Shown here: positions 17,779 to 24,932 of the stretch, piece by piece
How the letters are laid out: every line of letters begins with the position of its first letter
Numbering within the stretch: position 1 is the stretch's first letter
Assembly (NCBI GenBank): GCA_020850015.1
Contig: JADZFF010000089.1
Span: 1 to 32,420, forward strand
Reading direction: 5' to 3'
Length of the DNA: 32,420 bases
Source of the DNA: Bdellovibrionales bacterium
GTDB taxonomy: Bacteria > Bdellovibrionota > UBA1018 > JADZFF01
Program-made: the position numbers and the translations under genes
The notes under the pieces: model-generated
What the model was told of the DNA's origin: nothing
Databases searched by the model: none
The model's input: the letters and a program-made list of their open reading frames with translations, nothing else

Positions 17779-18492
17779 ATGAAGTTGACGCGGCTCCAGG
17801 AGCGCATGGGCTATACGTTTGGGGACCGGCGTGTCCTCATCCAGGCCCTTACCCACCGTTCCTACGGGCACGAGCGCCTTCAGGAGCTTCCTCTGGCGCT
17901 CCGAGACAACGAGCGACTGGAGTTCCTGGGCGACGCCATCCTGGACGCCGTAGTGTCCGATATCCTTCTGGAAACCTACCCCGAGTGCAACGAGGGCCAG
18001 CTCACGAAGATGCGCGCGGCAATCGTGAACGAGCGCACCTTGGCCCAGGTGGCCACAGGCCTCGGCCTGGGTGAAGCGATTCGGCTCGGAAAGGGCGAGG
18101 AGCTCACGGGCGGAGGCACGAAACCCTCGATCGTGGGCAGCACGCTGGAGGCGTTGATCGCCGCCGTGTACCTCGACGGCGGGTTTCACGCGGTCTACCC
18201 CGTGGTGCGCCACCTGTTCGCCCGCTGTTTCCAAGAAGAGGAGGGGCAGGGCTCCTTCTACGACCATAAGACCCAGCTTCAGGAGCTCGTTCAGGCCCGA
18301 TTCAAGGTCACGCCCTCCTATCATCTGCGTGGGACGCGCGGCCCCGACCACGCAAAGGAGTTTGAGATCGAGGTCCGGATGCGGGGCAAGGCGCTGGCCC
18401 AGGCCTCGGGGGCCTCTAAAAAGCAGGCCGAACAAAATGCAGCCCGCCGGGCCATCGAGCTCATGGGCTCGGAAGCCGGCATGGATCTCTGA
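17779..18492 (+). CDS. rnc: Ribonuclease III
   Basis: Double-strand-specific endoribonuclease that processes rRNA precursors and structured mRNAs. The RNase III signature NERLEFLGD spans 44-52 with metal ligands E48 and D52; the C-terminal dsRNA-binding domain runs about 163-232 (HDKTQLQELVQ-like start, GASKKQAEQNAARRA helix). Length 237 is typical. Odd: in the block that reads LADTVEAL in E. coli (D114, E117), this protein reads VGSTLEAL, so the first acidic metal-site residue is Ser (S121) while the Glu (E124) is kept. Some lineages carry Asn here, so activity is not excluded. It is followed by era 15 bases downstream, the widely conserved rnc-era pairing. Confidence 0.95.
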   Translation: MKLTRLQERMGYTFGDRRVLIQALTHRSYGHERLQELPLALRDNERLEFLGDAILDAVVSDILLETYPECNEGQLTKMRAAIVNERTLAQVATGLGLGEAIRLGKGEELTGGGTKPSIVGSTLEALIAAVYLDGGFHAVYPVVRHLFARCFQEEEGQGSFYDHKTQLQELVQARFKVTPSYHLRGTRGPDHAKEFEIEVRMRGKALAQASGASKKQAEQNAARRAIELMGSEAGMDL

Positions 18493-18507
18493 TAGAGAGA
18501 AGACGCC

Positions 18508-19539
18508 GTGAATCCCACCCCCATGAACACTCCCGAGACCGCCTCAGTCGCCGCCCGCAAAAGCGGGATGGTGGCCATTGCCGGCCGGCCGAACGCCGGC
18601 AAAAGCACGCTCTTGAATCGAGTGGTGGGCGAGGAGCTTTCCATCGTCACGCCCAAGGCCCAGACCACGCGCGAACAGCTGCGTGGCATTCTGAATGCCG
18701 AGGCGCATGGGCAGATGGTGTTCGTGGACACGCCCGGTATTCATCGCGCGCGCGAAGGTGGCATCAACGAGGCGATGGTGCACCAGGCCCGTATGGCGCT
18801 CGAGGCGCCAGACGCCGTTTGGTACCTGGTGGATCCGCTTTCGCGCCTGGAGCATGAGGAGCCCGTGATCGAGCTGCTTAAAGGGGTGAAGGCCCCTGTG
18901 TGGGTGGTGCTGAACAAGAGCGATCGGCCCGTTCCGAACCCCCGCCCCTCGGCCGAGCCCGTGGCGCCCATCCTGGGCAGCGACGAGGGGTTGGCCTCGC
19001 TGATGAAGGCGCTCGTGGACTCGGGGCTTCGTTTGGAAGGCACGCGCAAAATTTCGGCCCTGAAGGGCGAAGGGGTCGCGGAGCTGCTGGCCGAAACCTG
19101 GGCGGCGCTTCCAGAAGGTGAGCCCCTGTATCCGACCGACGACTCGCTCTCCGACCGGCCCCTGCGGTTTTTCGTTTCCGAGAAGATCCGCGAGCAGCTT
19201 TACCTCCAGCTCGGCGAGGAGCTGCCCTATGCCTGCGCCGTAGAGGTGGAGAGCTACCAGGAGGGCACCGCGCTCGACCGCGTGAGCGCCATCCTTCACG
19301 TGGAGCGCGACTCCCAGAAGGGCATGGTGATCGGCAAGGGCGGCGCGAAGATCAAGGGCATTGGCAGCTGCGCGCGCCGGTCGATCGAGACCTTCGTCGG
19401 CAAGAAGGTCCACCTCGAGCTTCGCGTTTCAGTCTGGAAGGACTGGAGCAAGAACCGCGAAGCCTTGAAGCGCCTGGGCCTGGATCTGCCGCCGCTGGCG
19501 CGCCACGGGCGGTCGCAACGGAAAGAGGCCCGTGCATGA
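18508..19539 (+). CDS. era: GTPase Era
   Basis: Binds the 3' end of 16S rRNA and assists 30S maturation. G1 is GRPNAGKS (26-33), G3 DTPG (74-77), G4 NKSD (136-139) and G5 SALKGEG. The C-terminal KH domain has VIGKGGAKIKGIG and ends in the usual WxKW-like VSVWKDWSKN block. Length is 343 against about 300, partly from a Thr/Ala-rich N-terminal stretch of about 18 residues and a basic C-terminal tail. The GTG at 18508 is chosen because AGAGAGAAG precedes it at a suitable distance, whereas the ATG at 18523 is preceded by C-runs. The stop overlaps the der start (ATGA), implying coupled translation of two ribosome-assembly GTPases. Confidence 0.95.
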   Translation: MNPTPMNTPETASVAARKSGMVAIAGRPNAGKSTLLNRVVGEELSIVTPKAQTTREQLRGILNAEAHGQMVFVDTPGIHRAREGGINEAMVHQARMALEAPDAVWYLVDPLSRLEHEEPVIELLKGVKAPVWVVLNKSDRPVPNPRPSAEPVAPILGSDEGLASLMKALVDSGLRLEGTRKISALKGEGVAELLAETWAALPEGEPLYPTDDSLSDRPLRFFVSEKIREQLYLQLGEELPYACAVEVESYQEGTALDRVSAILHVERDSQKGMVIGKGGAKIKGIGSCARRSIETFVGKKVHLELRVSVWKDWSKNREALKRLGLDLPPLARHGRSQRKEARA

Positions 19540-20942
19540 GCACCGAACGCGAAACTTCCTCGAAGGAGCTGACGCTCCTGATCGTGGGCCGCCCGAACGT
19601 AGGCAAGTCCACGCTCTTCAATCGCCTGGCCGGCCGCAAGCAGGCCCTCGTGCTCGACGTGCCGGGCGTGACCCGCGACCGCAACGAGGCGCGCGTGAGC
19701 TGGCGCGTGAACGACCAGCCCTACACCGTGCGCCTGGTGGACACGGGGGGCTTGGCTGGCGAACTTTTCGACGAAGAGATCGCGGCCCAGGTCGCGGCCG
19801 GAATGCGCGAGGCCGACCTGATCCTGGCCGTGTTCGACGGCCGCGCCGGATACATCCCACAGGACGCCGAGGCGCTCGAACGCGTGCGCCGGCAGCCTGA
19901 GTTCACGGGCGTGCCGGTGCTCGGGATCGTGAACAAGATCGATCACGACGGCGTGGAAGAGGTGGTGCATGAGTTCCACGCCTCGGGCCTGGACGAGCTC
20001 ATGACGGTCTCGGCCGAACACGGGCGCGGTATCCTGGAGCTGCAGGCTCGGGTGCGGGAAATCCTCGAGGCCGAACCCTCTCCGGAAGAAGAGTCGGCCG
20101 AGCTCGACCGCGCGCGCAGACGCAAGACTGGCTCGCTCGTGCCCCGCATCGCCGTTTTGGGCCGGCCCCACGTGGGCAAGTCCACGCTCGTGAACGCGCT
20201 CCTTGGCCGGGAGCGCATGATCACGAGCCCCATGGCGGGCACGACGATCGACTCGGTGGACAGCGAAGTCGAGCTCGACGGGCACCCCTATGTTCTCGTG
20301 GATACGGCCGGGATTCGGCGCAAATCCAAGACGGAGCAGGGCGTGGAGGTTCTGTCGGTCGTGCTCGCGCGCAAGGCGCTCGACCGGGCCGACATCGCGC
20401 TTTTTGTCGTCGATGCCGAAGCTGGGATCTCGGATCAGGACGCGAAGGTGGCGGGGCTCTGCGACGCCGCCGGGACCTCGGTCGTGATTCTGGTGAACAA
20501 GTGGGACCTCAAGGAGAGCAAGCCGGGCGCGTCTCGCAAAGCGGCGGCCGAGCAGGTTCGCCAGGGGCTGAAGTTCCTGAGCTGGGCCCCAGTGGTGTTC
20601 ACGAGCGGCCTGAAGCGCGAGGGCCTCGAGGGTCTGGGCGACCTGATCCACGACGTGCTCGAGCAGAAGGCCGCCAAGGTCTCATCGAGGGACCTGACGG
20701 AATGGATGCGCGAGCAGCTCCTCATTCGCAATCCCAGCGGCGCGCGCCTCTTCTTCGCGCACCAGAGCGGCACGCATCCGCCCACCTTCGTGGGCCATGT
20801 GAACGACCCCCGGAAGGTGCACTTCAGCATGGAGCGCAACTTCATCAACGGCATCCGCGAGCGCTGGGGTTACATGGGAAGCCCGGTGCGCCTGAAGTTC
20901 CAGGCCTCGAAGGCCCGCGGGCTCGCCAGCAGCCGGTCGTGA
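19536..20942 (+). CDS. der: Double-domain GTPase Der (EngA)
   Basis: Tandem GTPase needed for 50S subunit assembly. Domain 1 has GRPNVGKS (18-25), DTGG and NKID; domain 2 has GRPHVGKS (209-216), DTAGI and NKWD; a C-terminal KH-like domain (about 375-468) contains NPSGARLFFAHQSG and YMGSPVRLKF. Length 468 is normal. The second P-loop has His (H212) where GRPNVGKS is near-universal. It starts inside the era stop. It ends four bases before a convergent outer-membrane gene. In enterobacteria der follows yfgM-bamB, and here YfgM-like and BamB-like genes lie just beyond two minus-strand genes. Confidence 0.96.
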   Translation: MSTERETSSKELTLLIVGRPNVGKSTLFNRLAGRKQALVLDVPGVTRDRNEARVSWRVNDQPYTVRLVDTGGLAGELFDEEIAAQVAAGMREADLILAVFDGRAGYIPQDAEALERVRRQPEFTGVPVLGIVNKIDHDGVEEVVHEFHASGLDELMTVSAEHGRGILELQARVREILEAEPSPEEESAELDRARRRKTGSLVPRIAVLGRPHVGKSTLVNALLGRERMITSPMAGTTIDSVDSEVELDGHPYVLVDTAGIRRKSKTEQGVEVLSVVLARKALDRADIALFVVDAEAGISDQDAKVAGLCDAAGTSVVILVNKWDLKESKPGASRKAAAEQVRQGLKFLSWAPVVFTSGLKREGLEGLGDLIHDVLEQKAAKVSSRDLTEWMREQLLIRNPSGARLFFAHQSGTHPPTFVGHVNDPRKVHFSMERNFINGIRERWGYMGSPVRLKFQASKARGLASSRS

Positions 20943-20946
20943 TCTC

Positions 20947-21717
20947 TCACCACGTGAACATGATGCTGCCGGTGAGGGAGTAGAACATCCCGGTCAGGTC
21001 CGGCACGCCGTTGCCGGAGAAGACCTGGGAGTTCGTGTCCGCGTAGCTCACCACATATCCTTTGGCCTCGAGCGTGAAGTACGAGCGGCGGGGGGAAATC
21101 GCGAACTCCAGCCCGAACCCGAAGTCGAGACCGAAGGTGCTGTCCGGGGTGAGGGTTTCCTGAGTGGCGTCGAACTCGTTCTTGGCGAAGCTCCCGCCCC
21201 CGATGAGGAGGTAGGGGTTCGCGAAGGCGATCGCGGCCGTGACGTCGCGGGTGCCGAGGTAGTACTTGAAGTCCACGCCGAACTGGAAAACGCTCACGTC
21301 GGTGTTCTCGGTGGTCGGCGGCGCCTGGAAGTTGTGCGACACGGTGGCGAAGAAGAGCTGCACGCCGACCTTGAGGTCGAACCAGGCGTGCATCTTCACC
21401 GTGATCATTGGGAATCCGCCCTTCCAGAGCAGGCCCCGGTTGCCGATCACGTCGTGGATGCCGGCTCCCGCGCTGATGCCGAAGAAGCGGCCGAACTGAA
21501 AGAACTCGATGTTGTGGACTTCTTCCTCGGCTTCGTTGAACTCGCCGAACTCGGTGAAGGGCGTCTCGGCGAAGTCGTCTTCCTCCGCCTTCTCGGTGGC
21601 GCCCGAGGGCGAGGCGCTCGTGACGGGGTCCGCAGCGCGCGCCGGCAGGGCCGTGAGCGCGAGCCAGAGGGCCAGGATGGCCGCGTGCGCCCTAGAAGTA
21701 GAAATGGATGCCCGCAT
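20947..21717 (-). CDS. Predicted outer-membrane beta-barrel protein
   Basis: A signal peptide (hydrophobic 11-26, ALPARA cleavage near 28) is followed by an acidic linker (EKAEEDDFAETPFTEFGEF) and then a region of alternating hydrophobic/polar strands rich in Gly, Tyr and Phe, ending in SLTGSIMFTW. The terminal aromatic residue is typical of Omp85/BamA-recognised barrels. The size, about 190 barrel residues, suits an 8-strand OmpX/OmpW-like fold. Specific family not recognised. Its start lies within the last 26 bases of the upstream paralogue-like gene, indicating a two-gene transcript. Convergent with der. Confidence 0.75.
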   Translation of the reverse strand: MRASISTSRAHAAILALWLALTALPARAADPVTSASPSGATEKAEEDDFAETPFTEFGEFNEAEEEVHNIEFFQFGRFFGISAGAGIHDVIGNRGLLWKGGFPMITVKMHAWFDLKVGVQLFFATVSHNFQAPPTTENTDVSVFQFGVDFKYYLGTRDVTAAIAFANPYLLIGGGSFAKNEFDATQETLTPDSTFGLDFGFGLEFAISPRRSYFTLEAKGYVVSYADTNSQVFSGNGVPDLTGMFYSLTGSIMFTW

Positions 21718-22222
21718 CGAGGAAGCTCGCTCCGAAGGTTTGCAGGGCGAAGTCGCCGGACAGGTTGTTCATGCGGCCGCCGAACTCCATGGTGAAGCCC
21801 AGGCTCTCGATTCCCGGGATGAAGAACTCGGCGCCGAAGCCGCCGAGAAACTCAGCGCCGGTCTGCCCGGATGCGCCGACGACTCCGCCTCCGACGACGA
21901 ATTAGAAGTTGAGATTCGTCTCGTAGAAGAGATTCTTGAAGAGCTTCACCGCGGTGACGCCGTTGCGGGGGGAGGCCGTGTTCAGGCCCACGATGGCTTC
22001 GAGCGCGATGTCGCGCGTCAGTCCGTATTTGAGGCTCAGGCCGGGAACGCCTCCCTGCTCGCGCGTGTTGGCGAACTGGCCGTTGAAACCCAAGCCCAGC
22101 CGCGCGTGGAGGTCCCGCGCCTGCGTGGGCGGGCTCATCAAACAGAATGCGGCCGCGACGAGCGGAATCAGGCTGGCGCGGTGGATGCGGTGCGTGAGCG
22201 GTGCGATGCTTGGCAATTTCAC
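21692..22222 (-). pseudogene. Outer-membrane protein gene interrupted by one in-frame stop
   Basis: From the ATG at 22222 a signal peptide (MSPPTQA region, cleavage near 36) leads into beta-strand-like sequence ending ...FYETNLNF, then a TAA at 21904-21902. Reading on in the same frame without shift gives 69 more codons of clear barrel-like sequence (FVVGGGVVGASG, then GFGAEFFIPGIES, GFTMEFGGRMN) ending in AGIHFYF and a TAG at 21694-21692. A C-terminal aromatic F is the barrel signature. Together they make one protein of about 176 codons, so a single nonsense change (probably from a Tyr codon) splits it. It may be a recent pseudogene, a recoded stop, or a sequencing error. The next gene starts within its 3' end. 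Confidence 0.7.
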
Positions 22223-22253
22223 TTCACATTCAGGGTATCTACAGGCTTTCTTT

Positions 22254-22283
22254 TTGACAACCCCGGGCCCGCTCCTCTACACC
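22254..22283 (+). promoter_or_regulatory. Strong promoter giving a probably leaderless mRNA
   Basis: A perfect -35 TTGACA (22254-22259) and TACACC (22278-22283) with an 18-base spacer. Transcription would begin about 7 bases downstream, at or next to the ATG at 22291. No ribosome binding site lies between, so a leaderless message is predicted. Confidence 0.6.
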
Positions 22284-22290
22284 CAAACCT

Positions 22291-23118
22291 ATGCCTTCCA
22301 CCTCCTCGTCGACCCGTCTGGACCGAAAAGCACTCAAGAAGCCCGACGCGCTCACGAAGAGCCTGCGTGGGTTTTTTGACCGTCTCTCGAAGCGCTCGCG
22401 CGAGCTCGCGATCGCCGGGGGCGTGCTCGTGGCGCTCGCCGCCGCTGCGGCGCTGTACCTCCAGTACCGCGACTCGAGGGCCTTCGAGGCCGCGGGCTCG
22501 CTCTTCGAGGCCCGCCAGGCGCAGCAGAAAGAGCTCAAGGCGCTCGCTCTGAAGGAGCCGAAGAAGGAAGCGCCGAAGAGCGCGAAGGGCGACGCCAAGA
22601 AGAGCGACCCCGCCGAGGATTCAGGGGAGCCGACGGCAGACCAGATGGTGGCCGCGAGCAGGCGTTCTCTCGTCGTGGCCGAGGCCTATCCAACGGCATC
22701 CAAGCTTTTGGCGCAGGTCTCTGAGCGCTACTCGGGCACTCGGGCGGCCTTCGAGGCGGAGGGGTTTCTGGCCGACCTCTATTTCAACCACGGGCACATG
22801 AGCGACGCGGAAACCTGGTTTGGCAAGGCCGCGGCGAACGCGCCCACCTCGCTGGAGCGTTCCTTGGCTCTGATGGGCTTAGGGGTCGCGCAGGAGAATC
22901 AGAAGAAATACAAAGAGGCGCTTCAGACCTATCAAGGCGGGATCAATGCGGGGCAGGCCGCACTCAAGGGCGAGTTTCTGATGGCGAAGGGCCGCTGTCA
23001 CGAGGCCCTTCAGGAGAAGCAGCAGGCTCGCGACACCTACCAGCGCATCCGGGATGAGCTGAAATCCACCGGATACGCCCGCGCCGCCGAGGCCCGCCTG
23101 GCCGAGTTGGGGACTTGA
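22291..23118 (+). CDS. YfgM-like TPR protein with N-terminal membrane anchor
   Basis: A basic N-terminal segment, one membrane helix (about 39-57), an Ala/Lys-rich linker with a Lys/Glu stretch (about 75-110), then TPR-like helical pairs (about 130-275) such as AEGFLADLYFNHGHMSDAE and ALMGLGVAQENQKKYKEAL. This is the architecture of YfgM, a SecYEG-associated periplasmic chaperone helper, and the gene directly precedes a BamB-like gene 4 bases downstream, matching the enterobacterial yfgM-bamB-der order. Length is 275 against about 206 for E. coli YfgM, mainly from the linker. The start is a probable leaderless ATG. General TPR function is likely; the YfgM assignment rests partly on context. 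Confidence 0.75.
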   Translation: MPSTSSSTRLDRKALKKPDALTKSLRGFFDRLSKRSRELAIAGGVLVALAAAAALYLQYRDSRAFEAAGSLFEARQAQQKELKALALKEPKKEAPKSAKGDAKKSDPAEDSGEPTADQMVAASRRSLVVAEAYPTASKLLAQVSERYSGTRAAFEAEGFLADLYFNHGHMSDAETWFGKAAANAPTSLERSLALMGLGVAQENQKKYKEALQTYQGGINAGQAALKGEFLMAKGRCHEALQEKQQARDTYQRIRDELKSTGYARAAEARLAELGT

Positions 23119-23121
23119 TCC

Positions 23122-24333
23122 ATGGCGGACCGATCCTGGATTCGCGTCGCGGCGTTGGCCGTCTTGTTTACGCCCTTGCTCGCCTGCGGAGGGCGAAACC
23201 TCCATCGCGGCCAGTCCGCCGATCCTGAGGTGCTCCTTCGGGCTTGGACCTTGCCCACCCACGGGCCCTTCGAGGCGGGTGAGCGTGGGGCTGAGTTCTC
23301 GAACGCAGTGTTGCACGATCAGACCTTGATCTTCGGCTCGGAGGGGATCGGGGTGGTTTCCCTTTATCCTCAGTGGGGCCAGGTCCGATGGGTGCTGCCG
23401 CTTCCGGGCGGAGTCAGAAGCGAGCTTCTAGCAGCGGGCGACGCCGTTTATTTTGGCGGCGGCGACGGATTCCTTTACTCCGTGAGCGCCGAGACCGGGC
23501 GCGTGAACTGGCGCTACGAAGTGCGAAATGCCGTAGTGTCGAAGCCAACGTTGGCCGAGGGCCGCCTCTTTGTCACCGCGTCAGACGATACGGTTTACGG
23601 CTTCGATGCGGGGAGCGGAGAGTGGCTCTGGCACTACCGCCGGCGTTCGACGCCTTCCGCGAGCATTCACGGCGCCTCGAGCCCCCTGGTGAACGGCGAC
23701 ACGGTGCTCGTGGGCTTGAGCGACGGATTCCTCGTCGGGCTGGGGCTCCAGGACGGGAAGCTGAAGTGGGAGCGCAAGCTGCATACGGGAAACAAGTTCA
23801 CCGACGTCGATGCTCATCCCGTGAAAAACGGAAGCACCGTGTACGTACCTTCCTACGACGGCCAGGTGTACGCCCTCGATGCACGCACGCAGGAAGTGCA
23901 GTGGAAGGCTGATGCGGGCGGCAGCCGGCAGGTGCTCGTGGATGATGCCCGCGTGATCCTGCCCTCGTCCGACGGCCATGTTTACGCGCTCTCGAAGGAG
24001 AGCGGAAAAACGCTCTGGAAATTCGAGCTCGATGGCGGAGTGCCGACGCAGGTCGTGCAGGCAGGGCCCTACCTGGTGTTCGGCTCCACCTATCAGTATC
24101 TCTACGCACTCGAGTCGGCGACGGGCCGGCTCGTTTACCGCTTCAACGCGGGCCACGGCACGGGTTTCTACGGGAACCCCACGCTCGACGCCTCCGGGAA
24201 GCGCATCTACGTTCTTTCCGGCGCGGGAAATCTCTACGCGCTCGCAGTGAAGGACAAGGAAAGGAATTCGCGGTGGGACGCCACGAGCGTCCGGCCGAGC
24301 CGCTTCCATTTCGACGGCGACGAAGCGTTCTGA
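23122..24333 (+). CDS. BamB-like PQQ-repeat beta-propeller lipoprotein
   Basis: Lipoprotein signal peptide with lipobox LLAC (C22) followed by GG. The rest consists of PQQ-type propeller repeats of about 40 residues with recurrent Gly-x-(L/V)-Y-x-(L/V) and W patterns: GDGFLYSVSAETGRVNW, DDTVYGFDAGSGEWLW, YDGQVYALDARTQEVQW and SDGHVYALSKESGKTLW are visible repeat units. BamB is the propeller lipoprotein of the BAM complex that inserts outer-membrane beta-barrels. Length 403 is close to E. coli BamB (392). It is preceded at 4 bases by the YfgM-like gene and lies next to outer-membrane genes and near der. PQQ-repeat lipoproteins of other roles exist, so BamB is likely but not certain. Confidence 0.82.
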   Translation: MADRSWIRVAALAVLFTPLLACGGRNLHRGQSADPEVLLRAWTLPTHGPFEAGERGAEFSNAVLHDQTLIFGSEGIGVVSLYPQWGQVRWVLPLPGGVRSELLAAGDAVYFGGGDGFLYSVSAETGRVNWRYEVRNAVVSKPTLAEGRLFVTASDDTVYGFDAGSGEWLWHYRRRSTPSASIHGASSPLVNGDTVLVGLSDGFLVGLGLQDGKLKWERKLHTGNKFTDVDAHPVKNGSTVYVPSYDGQVYALDARTQEVQWKADAGGSRQVLVDDARVILPSSDGHVYALSKESGKTLWKFELDGGVPTQVVQAGPYLVFGSTYQYLYALESATGRLVYRFNAGHGTGFYGNPTLDASGKRIYVLSGAGNLYALAVKDKERNSRWDATSVRPSRFHFDGDEAF

Positions 24334-24374
24334 GGGAAAGACGGCTCCACGCTTCACCTCTCCCGCTTTTTTTC
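24322..24374 (+). terminator. Possible terminator of the YfgM-BamB transcript
   Basis: GAAGCGT (24322-24328) and ACGCTTC (24349-24355) form a perfect 7-base stem spanning the bamB-like stop codon, and a C-run followed by seven T residues begins 11 bases later. The large 20-base loop and the gap before the T-tract make it non-canonical. Confidence 0.35.
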
Positions 24375-24375
24375 T

Positions 24376-24404
24376 TTTACAAAGACGGAGTCGGTTGCTT
24401 TAAT
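24376..24404 (+). promoter_or_regulatory. Good sigma70-type promoter of the HU-family gene
   Basis: TTTACA (24376-24381) and TTTAAT (24399-24404), each 5 of 6 matches to consensus, are spaced by exactly 17 bases. Transcription should start near 24411, giving a structured leader of about 114 bases before the ATG at 24525. Confidence 0.7.
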
Positions 24405-24439
24405 CGCGGCAAATGGGCGAGTGACTTCGCGGACTGCGG

Positions 24440-24508
24440 CGGCTGAAAGCCGGCCGGGGGCGCGGAGACTGAAGCCTCAACACAACAAGCGCGGCCGGAG
24501 ACGGCCGC
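24440..24508 (+). promoter_or_regulatory. Structured 5' leader: two hairpins before the HU-family gene
   Basis: Hairpin 1: CGGCT-GAA-AGCCG at 24440-24452. Hairpin 2: GCGGCCG-GAGA-CGGCCGC at 24491-24508, a 7-base all-G/C stem capped by a GNRA-type tetraloop. It ends two bases before the AAGGAG ribosome binding site (24511-24516). The second hairpin should be very stable in RNA and could protect the message or control ribosome access. It does not match a riboswitch I know. Confidence 0.55.
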
Positions 24509-24524
24509 TCAAGGAGAGCGATAG

Positions 24525-24899
24525 ATGAAATCGGCGAACAAGAAGGCCTCGAAGTCCTCGGGTAAGTTCAGCTTCCTGAACACGCTGCACACGGAAATCC
24601 CCGCGATCGCGCAAGTGACGCGCGCCGGTCAGGTGAAAATTCAGCGTAAGGCCCTGAAGGACACCCTCGAGGGCGTGTTCAACGCGGGCGTGGCCGCCGC
24701 CGCCGCGGGCGAGCGCGTGAAGTTCCCCGTGATCGGGACCCTGGTCCGCAAGGACGTTCCGGCCCGCAAAGCCGCCAAAGGCGTGAACCCCTTCACGGGC
24801 GAGCCCATGATGATCAAGGCGCGCAAAGAGAGCAAGAAGCCGCGTTGGTCGTTCCCCCGGAACATGAAAGAGACCTTCGCGAACAAGAAGCACTGGTAA
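24525..24899 (+). CDS. HU/IHF-family DNA-binding protein
   Basis: A 124-residue very basic protein. The C-terminal half fits the HU fold: KFPVIGTLVRKDVPARKA, then the beta-arm GVNPFTGEPMMIKA (HU: GRNPxTGEExxIPA), with the intercalating proline at P89, and a final helix (RNMKETFAN). The N-terminal half is an Ala-rich helical pair (DTLEGVFNAGVAAAAAGE) behind a Lys/Ser-rich tail of about 14 residues. Usual HU is about 90 residues, so this is an extended, divergent form; aromatic Trp residues W108 and W124 near the end are unusual. A good promoter and AAGGAG binding site suggest high expression, as expected for a nucleoid protein. Confidence 0.82.
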   Translation: MKSANKKASKSSGKFSFLNTLHTEIPAIAQVTRAGQVKIQRKALKDTLEGVFNAGVAAAAAGERVKFPVIGTLVRKDVPARKAAKGVNPFTGEPMMIKARKESKKPRWSFPRNMKETFANKKHW

Positions 24900-24913
24900 G
24901 AGTTCTCGAAAGT

Positions 24914-24932
24914 TGAACTGAGTTTCAGTTCA
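24914..24932. repeat. Perfect 8-base inverted repeat between convergent genes
   Basis: TGAACTGA-GTT-TCAGTTCA, between the HU-family gene and the convergent subtilase gene, whose stop codon lies inside it. No T-tract follows on the plus strand, so it may be an RNA 3'-end stabilising hairpin or a bidirectional pause rather than a canonical terminator. Confidence 0.5.

Noticed and set aside
24334..24524. Riboswitch or known ncRNA before the HU-family gene
   Set aside because: The two hairpins match no known riboswitch core that I can recall; kept only as a structured leader.
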